Positions 1 to 7,997 of a DNA stretch of 49,091 nt are shown one piece after another; within the stretch, counting starts at the first letter, position 1, and each line of letters opens with the position of its first letter. The DNA comes from Ruminococcus sp. UBA7013 (GTDB lineage: Bacteria; Bacillota; Clostridia; Oscillospirales; Ruminococcaceae). The notes beneath the pieces are model-generated. The model had not been told where the DNA came from, made no database searches, and worked only from the letters and a program-made list of their open reading frames with translations. Made by a program: the position numbers and the translations under genes. The stretch spans positions 1 through 49,091 of the forward strand of contig DJXD01000053.1 in NCBI GenBank assembly GCA_002449585.1, in the 5' to 3' direction.

Positions 1-446
1 TATTTCTTGCCGACTTCCATAACAACATCAGAATACATCTGGATAAATCTTCTATAGCAGTCCCATGCCCATCTAGGATTGCCGGAAGCAACAGACATAT
101 ATTCAACAACATCTTCATTCAGACCAAGGTTCAGAATAGTGTCCATCATGCCGGGCATAGATGCACGAGCACCGGAACGGACAGAAACAAGCAGAGGGTT
201 GGTCTTATCGCCGAATTTCTTACCAACACGATCTTCCATCTTAGTGATGTTTTCCTCGATTTCGGCCATGATTTCGTCACTGATGCCGCCATCTTCATAA
301 TACTGTGTGCAGGCTTCTGTTGTGATTGTAAAGCCCTGCGGAACGGGAAGACCAATATTGGTCATTTCAGCGAGGTTTGCGCCCTTGCCGCCGAGGAGTT
401 CACGCATGTCAGCGTTGCCCTCAGTGAACTGATAAACGTATTTCAT
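1..446 (-). CDS. ppdK: Pyruvate, phosphate dikinase, N-terminal part (cut by window edge)
   Basis: This gene interconverts pyruvate, ATP and phosphate with phosphoenolpyruvate, AMP and pyrophosphate in the cytoplasm, and in anaerobic Firmicutes it often works in glycolysis. Only the first 148 codons are in the window. The protein opens MKYVYQFTEG, followed by the nucleotide-binding-domain signature GGKGANLAEM and, further on, SVRSGARASMPGMMDT, both characteristic of PPDK. The start at 446 is set by a strong Shine-Dalgarno (TGGAGG) eight bases or so upstream. The gene is divergent from htpG, and a separate extended -10 box lies at 514-522. The rest of the gene lies left of the window, so completeness cannot be judged. 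Confidence 0.93.
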   Translation of the reverse strand, partial: MKYVYQFTEGNADMRELLGGKGANLAEMTNIGLPVPQGFTITTEACTQYYEDGGISDEIMAEIEENITKMEDRVGKKFGDKTNPLLVSVRSGARASMPGMMDTILNLGLNEDVVEYMSVASGNPRWAWDCYRRFIQMYSDVVMEVGKK

Positions 447-513
447 TGGGATTACCTCCAATAAGATGATATTAATCCGGTCATGAAAACAGCTCTGCCG
501 GATTTACTATTTT

Positions 514-522
514 ATTATAACA
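514..522 (-). promoter_or_regulatory. Extended -10 promoter element for ppdK
   Basis: On the minus strand the sequence reads TGTTATAAT, a TGn extended -10 box with a perfect TATAAT, about 70 bases upstream of the ppdK start. No good -35 hexamer is visible at the right distance (the spacer is a T run), which suits an extended -10 promoter. Confidence 0.6.
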
Positions 523-688
523 TATTTCGAAAAAAAAATCCATCGTTTTTTAGTAGAAATTTTTCCTGCTTTTTACAGCAATTTGCACAAAAATTATGAA
601 TAAATCAAGAACGGCCGGCCAAATGAGAGGGGGGAATGCATGATTGTGATATTTATGTGAATATTATATGAATTTTCCGTGAATTCTA

Positions 689-716
689 TTGATTTTTTCT
701 GAAAATGTGCTATACT
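689..716 (+). promoter_or_regulatory. htpG sigma-A-type promoter
   Basis: TTGATT at 689-694 and TATACT at 711-716 are separated by 16 bases, with TGc directly before the -10 box (extended -10). Transcription would start near 722-724, inside the CIRCE operator. Confidence 0.7.
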
Positions 717-720
717 GAAA

Positions 721-747
721 TTAGCACTCAAAGAAAGAGAGTGCTAA
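721..747 (+). promoter_or_regulatory. CIRCE operator (HrcA binding site)
   Basis: TTAGCACTC (721-729) and GAGTGCTAA (739-747) are perfect inverted repeats separated by nine bases, which is the consensus CIRCE element bound by the heat-shock repressor HrcA. It overlaps the predicted transcription start of htpG and lies 26 bases before its start codon, so HrcA should repress htpG directly. Confidence 0.95.
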
Positions 748-773
748 TTTTGGATAAGAAAGAAGAGAGATTC

Positions 774-2663
774 ATGGAAACAAAGGCATTTCAGGCAGAA
801 TCAAAAAAACTGCTGGACATGATGATTCATTCGATCTATACGCATAAAGAGATTTTTCTCCGTGAGCTGATTTCAAATGCTAGTGATGCGATTGATAAGC
901 TGTATTTCCGTTCCCTGACAGATGATTCTGTAGGGCTGAACAAGGAAGATTTTTTTATTCGTCTGGATCTGAATAAGACAGAGAGAACAATTACAATTAC
1001 AGATAATGGCATTGGCATGACGGGCGAAGAACTGGAACAGCATCTCGGCACAATCGCTGACAGCGGTTCTCTGAAATTTAAAGCAGATAATCAGCTTGGC
1101 GAGGATCAGCAGATCATTGGTCAGTTCGGTGTTGGATTTTATTCAGCTTTCATGGTGTCAAAGCGTGTGACGGTATATTCCAGAGCATTCGGCACAGAAC
1201 AGGCGCATAAATGGCAGTCCGAAGGCGTAGAAGGCTATTCCATCGAGGAAACCGGAGATTTCAGCGATCTGACAAAATTCGGGACAAAGATCGTTCTGGA
1301 ATTGATGGATGATTCTGAAGATGAAAATTATAGCGAATTTCTGGAAGATTATAGAATTCAGCATCTCGTAAAAAGATATTCAGATTATATTCGCTTTCCT
1401 ATTCAGATGGAAATGTCTCACCGGAAACTGAGAGAGGGTACAACAGATGAATATGATCTTGAAGTTACTCTTGAAACATTAAATAGTCAAGTACCATTGT
1501 GGCGTAAAAATCAGAATGAATTGACGCCGGATGATTATCATAATTTCTATCAGGAAAAATTTAATGACTACATGCCCCCGATTGCTTATAAACATGTACA
1601 CAATGAGGGGGCTATCAGCTATGATGCATTGCTATATATTCCTTCAAAAGCTCCGTTTGATTATTATACAAGAGAATATGAAAAAGGATTGCAGTTATAT
1701 ACAAACGGTGTGTTGATTATGGAAAAATGCGCCGATCTGCTCCCGGATTATTATAGCTTTGTAAAAGGTCTCGTAGATTCAGAAGATTTATCACTGAATA
1801 TTTCTCGTGAAATGCTCCAGCATGATCGACAGCTGAAATTGATTGCAAGAAGCATTGAAAAGACCATTCATAATGATCTGATCAAGATGCAGAAAAATGA
1901 ACGGGAAAAATATGAAAAATTCTTTGATGCCTTCGGTACGCAAATTAAATATGGCGTTTGCAGTGATTATGGAATGCATAAAGAAGATTTGCAGGATCTG
2001 CTTTTATTCTGGTCTTCTCATGAAGATAAGCTTGTGACATTAGATGAATATGTTTCCAGAATGCCAGAAGAACAGAAAGAAATTTATTATGCCGCTGGTA
2101 GCTCTATCGCACAGATCAAGGCTTTGCCCCAGACAGAAGCTGTCCTTGCAAAAGGCTATGAAATTCTTTGGTTTACGATCCCCGTGGATGAATTTGCCGC
2201 CAAAAATCTTATGACATTCAAAGATAAGGCTTTTAAATCTGTCACCGCTGCCGATCTGGATCTGAATACAGAAGAAGAAAAGAAAGCCCTTGATGAAAAA
2301 ACAGAAGAGAATAAATCTCTGTTCGAAACCATGCAGAAGGCACTCAATGGAAAAGTACAGCGTGTAACACTTTCCAGCCGTCTGAAATCTCATCCCGTTT
2401 GTCTCACCAGTGAGGGAGATTTGACGCTGGAAATGGAGAAAACACTCAATGCCATGCCTACCCCCGAAGAGTCTAAAGTGCAGGCTCGTCTTGTGCTGGA
2501 ACTGAATCCCGATCATCCTGTATTTGCAAAGCTTACTGCACTGGAAGATCAGGAGAAAATTGAGAAATATGCCAAATTGCTGTATAATCAGGCCTTGCTG
2601 ATGGAAAATATGCCGATTGCTGATCCCGCAGAATTTTCCTCTCTGATCTGTGAATTGATGTAA
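774..2663 (+). CDS. htpG: Molecular chaperone HtpG (Hsp90 family)
   Basis: Cytoplasmic ATP-dependent Hsp90 chaperone of 629 residues, the usual size for bacterial HtpG. The N-terminal GHKL ATPase domain shows ELISNASDAIDKL, DNGIGMT and GQFGVGFYSAFMV, the nucleotide-binding motifs of the family; the middle and C-terminal dimerisation domains follow. The open frame extends 69 bases further upstream, but that part covers the promoter and CIRCE site, so I place the start at the ATG at 774, preceded by the purine-rich AGAAGAGAGA. The 5' leader carries the CIRCE element, which points to HrcA control. A hairpin follows the stop at 2677-2710. Confidence 0.97.
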   Translation: METKAFQAESKKLLDMMIHSIYTHKEIFLRELISNASDAIDKLYFRSLTDDSVGLNKEDFFIRLDLNKTERTITITDNGIGMTGEELEQHLGTIADSGSLKFKADNQLGEDQQIIGQFGVGFYSAFMVSKRVTVYSRAFGTEQAHKWQSEGVEGYSIEETGDFSDLTKFGTKIVLELMDDSEDENYSEFLEDYRIQHLVKRYSDYIRFPIQMEMSHRKLREGTTDEYDLEVTLETLNSQVPLWRKNQNELTPDDYHNFYQEKFNDYMPPIAYKHVHNEGAISYDALLYIPSKAPFDYYTREYEKGLQLYTNGVLIMEKCADLLPDYYSFVKGLVDSEDLSLNISREMLQHDRQLKLIARSIEKTIHNDLIKMQKNEREKYEKFFDAFGTQIKYGVCSDYGMHKEDLQDLLLFWSSHEDKLVTLDEYVSRMPEEQKEIYYAAGSSIAQIKALPQTEAVLAKGYEILWFTIPVDEFAAKNLMTFKDKAFKSVTAADLDLNTEEEKKALDEKTEENKSLFETMQKALNGKVQRVTLSSRLKSHPVCLTSEGDLTLEMEKTLNAMPTPEESKVQARLVLELNPDHPVFAKLTALEDQEKIEKYAKLLYNQALLMENMPIADPAEFSSLICELM

Positions 2664-2676
2664 ACAAGTTGATATT

Positions 2677-2716
2677 CAGATAAGCCTGCCATTTCTGACA
2701 GGCTTATCTGTGTTTT
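2677..2716 (+). terminator. Hairpin after htpG
   Basis: A 12-base perfect stem, CAGATAAGCCTG (2677-2688) with CAGGCTTATCTG (2699-2710), is followed by TGTTTTC. It resembles a rho-independent terminator with a short T tract, so read-through into the next gene is possible. Confidence 0.65.
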
Positions 2717-2734
2717 CAGGAAAGGAATTTCTAA

Positions 2735-3256
2735 ATGTTTGAAAAAATTCTGCAATTTTTTGTAAATCTGCTTCCGAAACCTCTCCGGAAGCTGTATGAT
2801 AAATATGAAGAGCTGGTTGTTTATATTTATTATGGCGTTCTGACAACAATTGTTAATTTGATTGTACAGTTTGGTGTGCAATATGGTATTTTAAATCTTG
2901 TCAAATGGGATGCACATCTTGAAAATCTGATTGCTACTGTAAGTGCATGGCTGATTGCTGTCTTTTTTGCGTTCTATGTCAATAAAAAATATGTCTTCCG
3001 AAGCGTGACGGAAAATAAAAAACAACTTTTCTATGAAATGTGGACGTTTATTTCTGCTCGGCTGGCATCTCTTGCCATGGAAGCCGCTATTATGCAGATC
3101 GGTGTCGGATTTTATCATGATGAAGAAACAGATACGGATAATAAGCTGACTTATCTGATTTTTAAATTCATTGCTCAGGTCGTTGTCACACTGACAAATT
3201 ATTTTATTAGCAAATTTATCGTTTTTAAGAAAAAGAAAAATCCGGATGAAAAATAA
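2735..3256 (+). CDS. GtrA-family membrane protein
   Basis: A 173-residue polytopic protein with four predicted hydrophobic segments in the GtrA arrangement. Family marks are the YYGVLTTIVNLIVQ segment near residue 40, the AFYVNKKYVFRS motif after helix two, and the ending TNYFISKFIVFKKKK. GtrA-type proteins are thought to help move lipid-linked sugars across the membrane for glycosylation of surface polymers, but the substrate here is unknown and no glycosyltransferase is adjacent. AGGAAAGGA sits 9-10 bases before the ATG. It lies 71 bases after htpG and no own promoter is obvious in that gap. Confidence 0.8.
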   Translation: MFEKILQFFVNLLPKPLRKLYDKYEELVVYIYYGVLTTIVNLIVQFGVQYGILNLVKWDAHLENLIATVSAWLIAVFFAFYVNKKYVFRSVTENKKQLFYEMWTFISARLASLAMEAAIMQIGVGFYHDEETDTDNKLTYLIFKFIAQVVVTLTNYFISKFIVFKKKKNPDEK

Positions 3257-3270
3257 CTTTTTGTATAGAT

Positions 3271-3300
3271 TTGTGAATTTTACACAGAATTTGTTATAAA
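3271..3300 (+). promoter_or_regulatory. Possible upstream glgP promoter
   Basis: TTGTGA (3271-3276) and TATAAA (3295-3300) with an 18-base spacer and TGt before the -10 box. It is weaker than the 3361 promoter and would give a leader of about 175 bases. Confidence 0.35.
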
Positions 3301-3360
3301 AATTTTCGCTTGTATACAATTTGTAATGAAATCCTACATGATATTTAGCGAAAATGTCAA

Positions 3361-3389
3361 TTGCAACAAACACAAAAATCATGTATAAT
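3361..3389 (+). promoter_or_regulatory. Main glgP promoter
   Basis: TTGCAA at 3361-3366 and TATAAT at 3384-3389 with an optimal 17-base spacer, giving a predicted leader of about 85 bases before the glycogen phosphorylase start codon. Confidence 0.8.
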
Positions 3390-3440
3390 AGAATTAAAGA
3401 TTTGTTATTTTGTAACAAGAATCTCAAAACAACAATCAAG

Positions 3441-3476
3441 AAAGGAGCTGCTCTGCATTTGACAGGGCAAATTTAA
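3441..3476 (+). promoter_or_regulatory. glgP leader with displaced ribosome binding site and mini-ORF
   Basis: The best Shine-Dalgarno in the leader (AAAGGAG, 3441-3447) is 33 bases upstream of the glgP ATG, too far to serve it directly. It is well placed for a TTG at 3459 that opens a five-codon frame ending in TAA at 3474-3476, four bases before the ATG. This could be translational coupling or chance. Confidence 0.3.
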
Positions 3477-3480
3477 GAAC

Positions 3481-5880
3481 ATGGCAGTTAATGATTCTAC
3501 TGAAGTAAGAAACTTCAAAAAACAGTTCAGTGAACGGCTGATGAATAAATTCGGCGTTTCACCAGAAGAGGCTTCTGATCAGAATGTATATGAAGTACTC
3601 TCTACCATGGTTATGGAACATCTGCGGGTAAAACGGCGCAAATTTATCAATAATGTGCATTCCAACGGGAAAAAACAGGTGTATTATCTCTCTATGGAAT
3701 TTCTGATGGGGCGTTCCCTGAAAACCAATCTGTATAATCTGGAAATGGCAGATGCTGTGAAAGAAATGCTTTCAGAATTTCATATTAATCTTGACAGAAT
3801 CTATGAATGTGAACCTGATGCCGGCCTTGGAAATGGCGGTCTTGGCCGTCTTGCTGCATGTTATCTGGATGGCATGGCTACACAGGAAATCCCTGCAATG
3901 GGTCATTCTATTCGCTATGAATACGGCATCTTCCAGCAGAAAATTGAAGACGGCTGGCAGAGAGAATGCCCGGATAACTGGCTTCCCGGCGGAAGTGTCT
4001 GGCTCGATCCCAAACCCGAAAAAGCCATTGAAGTACACTTTGAAGGTGAATTAAATGAATACTGGGATAATCAGTATCATCATATTTCACATATCAATTA
4101 TAAAACCGTAATGGCCATTCCGTATGACATGTATGTCTCTGGCTATGATAGCCCTGGTGTTTCCGTGCTTCGTCTGTGGAGAGCAGAAGCTCCTTCTTTC
4201 GATATGAATTACTTCAATGAATATGACTATGAAAAGGCATTAGCTCAGAATGCAATCTCCAATGCCATTTCTAAAGTTCTGTATCCGAATGATAACCGTC
4301 CGGAAGGGAAGAGTCTCCGTCTGCGTCAGGAATATTTCCTCTGTTCTGCGGCTGTGAATAGCATTGTGAATTCTCATATGTCCATTTATGGAACGCTGGA
4401 TAATCTGCATGAGAAAGTAGCAATTCATATTAATGATACACATCCAACACTTGCTATTCCGGAATTAATGCGGATTCTGCTGGATGACTGCGGTTATGGC
4501 TGGGAACAGGCTTGGCATATTGTGACAAATACGTTTGCTTATACAAATCATACTGTTATGGCCGAAGCTCTGGAAAAATGGGATGTAAATCTCATGAAAC
4601 AGATCGTGCCGAGAATTTTCTCTATTATCGTAGAAATTAATAATAGATATTGTCAGTCTCTCATGAATCGCAATAATAATGACAGCGCAAAGACAACAAG
4701 AATGTCTATTATTAAAGATAATATGATTCATATGGCTACTTTGTGTGTAGTGGCTTCTCATAGTGTAAATGGCGTTTCCAAACTGCATTCTGATATTATT
4801 AAAGCCTCTGTTTTCCCGGATGAAGCCGCTGACACACCGCATAAATTCAAGAATGTGACGAATGGTATTGCTTATCGCCGCTGGCTGTATCAGTCTAATC
4901 CTGGTTTGACACAGCTCCTCCGTGAAAAAATCGGTGATGGCTTCCTGAAAGATGCCGCTCAGCTTTCTAAATTGGCAGTATTTGCGGATGATCCCGAAGT
5001 GCTGGAACGCATCATGATCGTCAAGAAGGAAAATAAAGAACGCTTTGCAAAATATGTAAAAAGAGCTTCTAAAGTTACGCTCAATACAGACAGTATTTTT
5101 GATGTACAGGTGAAACGTCTGCATGAATACAAACGTCAGCATCTGAATGCCATGCATATTTTAGCACAGTATAATTATCTTCTGGAAAATCCGAATGCGG
5201 ATTTCACGCCTAAGACTTATATTTTTGCTGCAAAGGCCGCTCCGGGCTATTTCCTCGCAAAGCAGATTATCAAAATGATCTGGGCGATTTCAGAAGAAAT
5301 CCGGAAGAATCCACGCATTGCAGATAAGCTTTCTGTACAGTTTATTGAAAATTATAGTGTTACATTGTCAGAACTGCTCATGCCGGCAGCAGATATTTCT
5401 GAACAGATTTCTCTCGCAGGAACAGAAGCCTCCGGCACAGGTAACATGAAGCTGATGCTGAACGGTGCTGTTACGCTCGGTACGCTCGATGGCGCAAATG
5501 TAGAAATTCGTGATGCCGTCGGAGATGATAATATTATTATCTTTGGTATGAAAACGCCGGAAGTCAATGCCGCCAAGAGCAGCTATAATCCGGAACGGCT
5601 GTATCAGGAAAATCTGATTATTCATGACTGCATCAACCGCATGTATCATGGAATCAACGGCTGCACATTCCATGATGTGGCCAATTCTCTCAAGAATTCT
5701 GATCCTTATATGGTTCTGGCTGATTTTGATTCTTATTGTCAGGCGCAGACATTTAGCACGGAGTGCTATAATGATACACAAAAATGGGCTAAAATGTCAC
5801 TCATGAATACAGCCAGTGCAGGTATTTTCTCTGCTGACCGTTCTGTGAATGATTATGCCCGTGACATCTGGGGACTGTAA
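3481..5880 (+). CDS. glgP: Glycogen/starch phosphorylase, copy 1
   Basis: A cytoplasmic GT35 enzyme of 799 residues that releases glucose-1-phosphate from the non-reducing ends of alpha-1,4-glucans. Visible motifs include YYLSMEFLMGR near residue 62, GLGNGGLGRLAACYLD near 115, the VKRLHEYKRQ segment, and EASGTGNMKLMLNGAVTLGT, whose lysine (residue 657) holds the pyridoxal phosphate cofactor. Length is typical of the family. It has its own promoter at 3361 and a terminator at 5897-5935, so it appears to be a single-gene unit. No good Shine-Dalgarno lies next to the ATG; the closest strong one is 33 bases upstream. A second phosphorylase of nearly equal length lies at 24862-27264. Confidence 0.97.
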   Translation: MAVNDSTEVRNFKKQFSERLMNKFGVSPEEASDQNVYEVLSTMVMEHLRVKRRKFINNVHSNGKKQVYYLSMEFLMGRSLKTNLYNLEMADAVKEMLSEFHINLDRIYECEPDAGLGNGGLGRLAACYLDGMATQEIPAMGHSIRYEYGIFQQKIEDGWQRECPDNWLPGGSVWLDPKPEKAIEVHFEGELNEYWDNQYHHISHINYKTVMAIPYDMYVSGYDSPGVSVLRLWRAEAPSFDMNYFNEYDYEKALAQNAISNAISKVLYPNDNRPEGKSLRLRQEYFLCSAAVNSIVNSHMSIYGTLDNLHEKVAIHINDTHPTLAIPELMRILLDDCGYGWEQAWHIVTNTFAYTNHTVMAEALEKWDVNLMKQIVPRIFSIIVEINNRYCQSLMNRNNNDSAKTTRMSIIKDNMIHMATLCVVASHSVNGVSKLHSDIIKASVFPDEAADTPHKFKNVTNGIAYRRWLYQSNPGLTQLLREKIGDGFLKDAAQLSKLAVFADDPEVLERIMIVKKENKERFAKYVKRASKVTLNTDSIFDVQVKRLHEYKRQHLNAMHILAQYNYLLENPNADFTPKTYIFAAKAAPGYFLAKQIIKMIWAISEEIRKNPRIADKLSVQFIENYSVTLSELLMPAADISEQISLAGTEASGTGNMKLMLNGAVTLGTLDGANVEIRDAVGDDNIIIFGMKTPEVNAAKSSYNPERLYQENLIIHDCINRMYHGINGCTFHDVANSLKNSDPYMVLADFDSYCQAQTFSTECYNDTQKWAKMSLMNTASAGIFSADRSVNDYARDIWGL

Positions 5881-5896
5881 TTTTATTACTGTAGAC

Positions 5897-5935
5897 AAAA
5901 GCGTGTCTGACTCTTGCCGGGCACGCTTTTTGGTT
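5897..5935 (+). terminator. Terminator after glgP copy 1
   Basis: AAAAGCGTG (5897-5905) pairs with CACGCTTTT (5922-5930), extended by a G-U pair, and TGGTTTTG follows. It separates glgP from the GH13 gene. Confidence 0.7.
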
Positions 5936-5960
5936 TTGTGATTTATGAGGAGTGATTTAG

Positions 5961-7838
5961 ATGAGCCATTTATATGACAGCTGGGATACTAGTTATAAAA
6001 CCCCGTTCGGAGCGATAAGGAAAGGAAAAATATGCTATTTTTCAATTCGTTTGCCAAAAGAATTGCAACCTGATTTTGCACCATGCATTGTGCTGTATCG
6101 TCCGGGATTCAAAGAAAGATTTATGCATCTGCATATCATTGCAGAAGAAGAAGACTGCTTTGTGTGGGGGACAGGTTATATCCCAAAATTTACGGGCGTA
6201 TATTATTATTATTTTGCGTATACCGTGGGCGGCCAAAGATTTTATATCAAGAAAGTTTCCGGTCATATCGGCAATATCAATGATGGTGATCTGTTTCAGT
6301 TAACAGTGTATGCAGAAGATTATAAAACGCCGGATTTTCTCAAAGGCGGAATCATGTATCAGATTTTCCCTGATCGATTCTGCAAAAGCGGCAAGACACA
6401 TGAAAATGTGCCGGAGGATCGTGTGATCCGGGAAGATTGGGGCGGCACACCCTATTATAGACCGGATCAGAATGGACATGTCTGGAATAATGATTATTTC
6501 GGCGGTGATCTTGCCGGAATTCAGGAAAAACTGCCCTATCTAGCAGATCTGGGAGTTACTTGCATTTATTTAAATCCTATTTTTGAATCTCATGAGAATC
6601 ATAGATATAATACGGCCAATTATATGAAAATTGATCCTCTGCTTGGCACAAATGAAGATTTTCAGGAACTTTGCAAAGAAGCCGCAAAATATCATATCAG
6701 TGTTATTCTGGATGGGGTATTCTCTCATACAGGGGCAGACAGCATTTATTTTAATAAATTCGGCCGCTATGATACCGTGGGGGCGTATCAGTCAGAAGAG
6801 AGTGAATATTATCCTTGGTATACGTTCTATTCTTATCCGAATGAATATGAAGCATGGTGGGGCATTGATACGCTTCCGAATGTGCAGGAAAATAATCGTG
6901 AATATACAAAATATATCTGCGGTGAGGGCGGTGTGCTGGATTATTGGATTTCTCTGGGAGCGGCTGGCTATCGTCTGGATGTGGCGGATGAGTTGCCGGA
7001 TGAATTTCTGGATCATCTGCGGACAGCTGTCAAGAGAAACGGTTCTGAAAAAATCGTGATCGGCGAAGTCTGGGAAGATGCTTCCAATAAAGAAGCTTAT
7101 GGCATCAAACGGCGTTATTTATTAGGCGGTCAGCTGGATTCTGTGATGAATTATCCATTCCGGGAAGCGATTATTAATTATATCAAGGGCATGAGCAGCC
7201 GTGATTTCCAGATTAGTATTATGACAATACTGGAAAATTATCCAAAAGATTCCGTAGATGTTCTAATGAATTTTGTTTCTACCCATGACATTGAACGGGC
7301 AATTAATCGCTTCGGTGGTGAAAACTGTGATGATAAATCAAAAGACTGGATGGCAGAGCGTTATTTGAACGAATGGGAATACCGCCGTGGCAAAGCGATG
7401 CTTCAGGCGGCAATGGTTTTGATGTTCTTCCTGCCGGGTGTACCGAGCATTTATTATGGAGATGAAGCCGGTTTACAGGGCTATAAAGATCCATTCAATA
7501 GAAGATGCTACCCTTGGGGGCATGAAGATCAGGAATTAATCAGCTATGTGAAAGAATTAGGCCGGATCAGAAAGAGTTATAAAATATTCCGCAGTGGAAG
7601 GCTGAAATTCCTGAATGCGCAGGATGATGTGATGGCATTTGTAAGATATTATGAAACAGCTGGAGTGGCTGTGCAGATTTATGTGAATCGTTCTCAGCAT
7701 GAACAATGGATTCCATTCCAGCCATTTCAGGAGAGCTATCTGTTTGATAAGGCAGAACATGGCTTGATGGAGGAAAATACGGTCAAACTTCCGCCGTTTG
7801 GGTATGCGGCATTGATCTGCCAGAAGCCGGGAAGATAA
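5961..7838 (+). CDS. GH13 alpha-glucan hydrolase, neopullulanase/cyclomaltodextrinase type
   Basis: A 625-residue enzyme of the alpha-amylase family. There is no signal peptide, so it should act in the cytoplasm on imported maltodextrins or glycogen. A beta-rich N-terminal domain (about 1-120, CBM34-like) precedes a (beta/alpha)8 domain that begins at GGIMYQIFPDRF. Catalytic residues are visible: the nucleophile Asp340 in GYRLDVADE, the acid/base Glu369 in VIGEVWED, and Asp443 in FVSTHDIER; the GVFSHTG segment gives another conserved region. The N-terminal domain and DRF motif favour neopullulanase, maltogenic amylase or cyclodextrinase activity over plain alpha-amylase, but the specificity cannot be fixed from sequence alone. 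GAGGAGTG stands 7-8 bases before the ATG. It lies between two terminators and probably has its own promoter or read-through from glgP. Confidence 0.9.
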   Translation: MSHLYDSWDTSYKTPFGAIRKGKICYFSIRLPKELQPDFAPCIVLYRPGFKERFMHLHIIAEEEDCFVWGTGYIPKFTGVYYYYFAYTVGGQRFYIKKVSGHIGNINDGDLFQLTVYAEDYKTPDFLKGGIMYQIFPDRFCKSGKTHENVPEDRVIREDWGGTPYYRPDQNGHVWNNDYFGGDLAGIQEKLPYLADLGVTCIYLNPIFESHENHRYNTANYMKIDPLLGTNEDFQELCKEAAKYHISVILDGVFSHTGADSIYFNKFGRYDTVGAYQSEESEYYPWYTFYSYPNEYEAWWGIDTLPNVQENNREYTKYICGEGGVLDYWISLGAAGYRLDVADELPDEFLDHLRTAVKRNGSEKIVIGEVWEDASNKEAYGIKRRYLLGGQLDSVMNYPFREAIINYIKGMSSRDFQISIMTILENYPKDSVDVLMNFVSTHDIERAINRFGGENCDDKSKDWMAERYLNEWEYRRGKAMLQAAMVLMFFLPGVPSIYYGDEAGLQGYKDPFNRRCYPWGHEDQELISYVKELGRIRKSYKIFRSGRLKFLNAQDDVMAFVRYYETAGVAVQIYVNRSQHEQWIPFQPFQESYLFDKAEHGLMEENTVKLPPFGYAALICQKPGR

Positions 7839-7845
7839 TCCAGAA

Positions 7846-7874
7846 AACAGCATCCGGAAGGATGCTGTTATTTT
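7846..7874 (+). terminator. Terminator after the GH13 gene
   Basis: AACAGCATCC (7846-7855), the tetraloop GGAA, and GGATGCTGTT (7860-7869) form a 10-base perfect stem followed by ATTTTT. Confidence 0.85.
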
Positions 7875-7907
7875 TACCAGAAAAAATGCCATGGAAAATA
7901 TTGATTC

Positions 7908-7936
7908 TTGACAAAATGCACAAAACATGCTATGAT
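7908..7936 (+). promoter_or_regulatory. Promoter of the CAP-domain gene
   Basis: TTGACA (7908-7913), 17-base spacer, TATGAT (7931-7936), with TGc directly before the -10 box. This is a near-consensus sigma-A promoter. Confidence 0.85.
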
Positions 7937-7997
7937 AATACTATCATCACGTGAAAGACTTTTCTGAAATATTTCAGGCTCTGAAAGGAGTAAACAC

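Larger units (their letters stand above)
447..773. other. ppdK-htpG divergent intergenic region
   Basis: This 327-base gap holds no gene that I can support. It is very AT-rich on the ppdK side and contains the ppdK -10 element, the htpG promoter and the CIRCE operator. The short open frame that extends htpG upstream to 705 runs through the promoter and operator and is not real coding sequence. Confidence 0.8.

Noticed and set aside
705..773. Upstream extension of htpG
   Set aside because: It would translate the -10 box and the CIRCE operator; the ATG at 774 gives the family N-terminus.
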